Source: Acidimicrobiia bacterium
Lineage (GTDB): Bacteria > Actinomycetota > Acidimicrobiia > Spongiisociales > UBA5794
Assembly (NCBI GenBank): GCA_013003515.1
Contig: JABDIW010000201.1
Span: 1 to 29,088 of the forward strand
Length of the DNA stretch: 29,088 nucleotides
Direction: 5' to 3'
Position 1 is the stretch's first letter, and every line of letters begins with the position of its first letter. Below the pieces are notes generated by a model, which had not been told where the DNA came from, ran no database searches, and saw only the letters and a program-made list of their open reading frames with translations. The translations under genes and the position numbers were made by a program. Of the stretch, positions 28,780 through 29,088 are shown piece by piece.

Positions 28780-29088
28780 TCAACCGACCCGGTATGCCTC
28801 GAACTCAGAGACGTTTGCCGTCGGGAGACGGACGTGGAGCACTGTCGCGTCGTCTTCGTGCGTCTGCTTGAGAACGTCGCCGACCCGGTGCACTGCAGCA
28901 ACGAGGTCACCCCGGTCGTACGGCACGCGCAGTTCTACTTCGGAGGTGGTTCTCTCCAGGGCCTCGACGAGAGCCGCCCCGAGCTCGGCGAGGCCGTCAC
29001 CGGTCCGTGCCGACACTGCAACGGCGCCACTATGAAGCTGCAGCAGGCGGTGTACGGCCGGAGCCGGGGCGATGTCCGTCTTGTTGAC
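28780..29088 (-). CDS. hflX: GTPase HflX, C-terminal part (5' end outside window)
   Basis: The window ends inside this gene. The fragment of 102 residues starts with the G4 motif V-N-K-T-D of the GTPase domain, then G5-type A-V-S-A-R-T-G-D-G-L-A-E-L, followed by the C-terminal HflX domain (V-E-L-R-V-P-Y-D-R-G-D-L-V-A-A-V-H). HflX binds the 50S subunit and splits stalled or heat-damaged ribosomes. It lies 76 bp upstream of the histidine kinase gene on the same strand. Confidence 0.85.
   Translation of the reverse strand, partial: VNKTDIAPAPAVHRLLQLHSGAVAVSARTGDGLAELGAALVEALERTTSEVELRVPYDRGDLVAAVHRVGDVLKQTHEDDATVLHVRLPTANVSEFEAYRVG

Noticed and set aside
28704..28910. N-terminal extension of the histidine kinase
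   Set aside because: The extra 69 codons overlap hflX in antisense and are compositionally unlike protein; ATG 28703 has a good Shine-Dalgarno.

Overview
This is a high-GC, densely packed chromosomal segment. Genes on both strands overlap by ATGA, GTGA or TGATG junctions. The content fits an actinobacterium, probably a deep-branching class such as Acidimicrobiia (inference). Supporting signs are an XRE regulator coupled to an HbhA-like Lys/Ala-rich protein, a glutamine-dependent NadE, a PIN-PhoH protein, and many genes with no Shine-Dalgarno whose TAnnnT box lies 6-8 nt before the start codon (leaderless mRNA). Two promoters of sigma-28 (FliA/WhiG) type suggest that such a sigma factor exists in the cell. 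No phage, transposon, CRISPR array, tRNA or rRNA was seen.

Layout. 1-2.8 kb: the end of a cadherin-like surface protein, a degenerate MobA-like protein and a DUF4332 helix-hairpin-helix protein. 2.8-3.7 kb: HbhA-like protein and its XRE regulator (-). 3.8-5.8 kb: aroF-tyrA. 5.8-11.7 kb: M20 amidohydrolase (-), then ybdK-type ligase, nadE, class IV aminotransferase, a hypothetical gene and a lipoprotein. 11.7-13.4 kb: REC-GGDEF-(degenerate HD-GYP) behind a sigma-28-like promoter. 13.5-14.8 kb: mgtE (-). 15.1-16.2 kb: selD, itself a selenoprotein gene with an in-frame UGA. 16.2-20.8 kb: hydrolase, RNase HI, ctaA-ctaB, two small membrane proteins and an APH-type kinase. 20.8-21.4 kb: a possible 25-aa peptide with a sigma-28-like promoter, and a flavin reductase (-). 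21.5-22.8 kb: a Tyr/Phe-rich leader peptide, an attenuator and a DAHP-synthase-like/chorismate mutase fusion. 22.8-29.1 kb: gpsA, a heptamer repeat island, phoH, a HIT protein, an MFS-like protein, a hybrid histidine kinase (-) and the 3' end of hflX (-).

The most striking system is aromatic amino acid synthesis. The window holds a normal type I-beta DAHP synthase (aroF) with tyrA, and separately a fusion whose DAHP-synthase half has lost all four metal ligands and key PEP-site residues while its chorismate mutase half keeps nearly all catalytic residues. That fusion sits behind a transcription attenuator with a Tyr/Phe-codon leader peptide. A reasonable inference is that a dead DAHP-synthase fold has become a regulatory or docking domain for chorismate mutase. 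Other notable items are the UGA-containing selD, the two sigma-28-like promoters, the degenerate HD-GYP domain and two heptanucleotide repeat loci that each begin at a gene's TAG stop codon.
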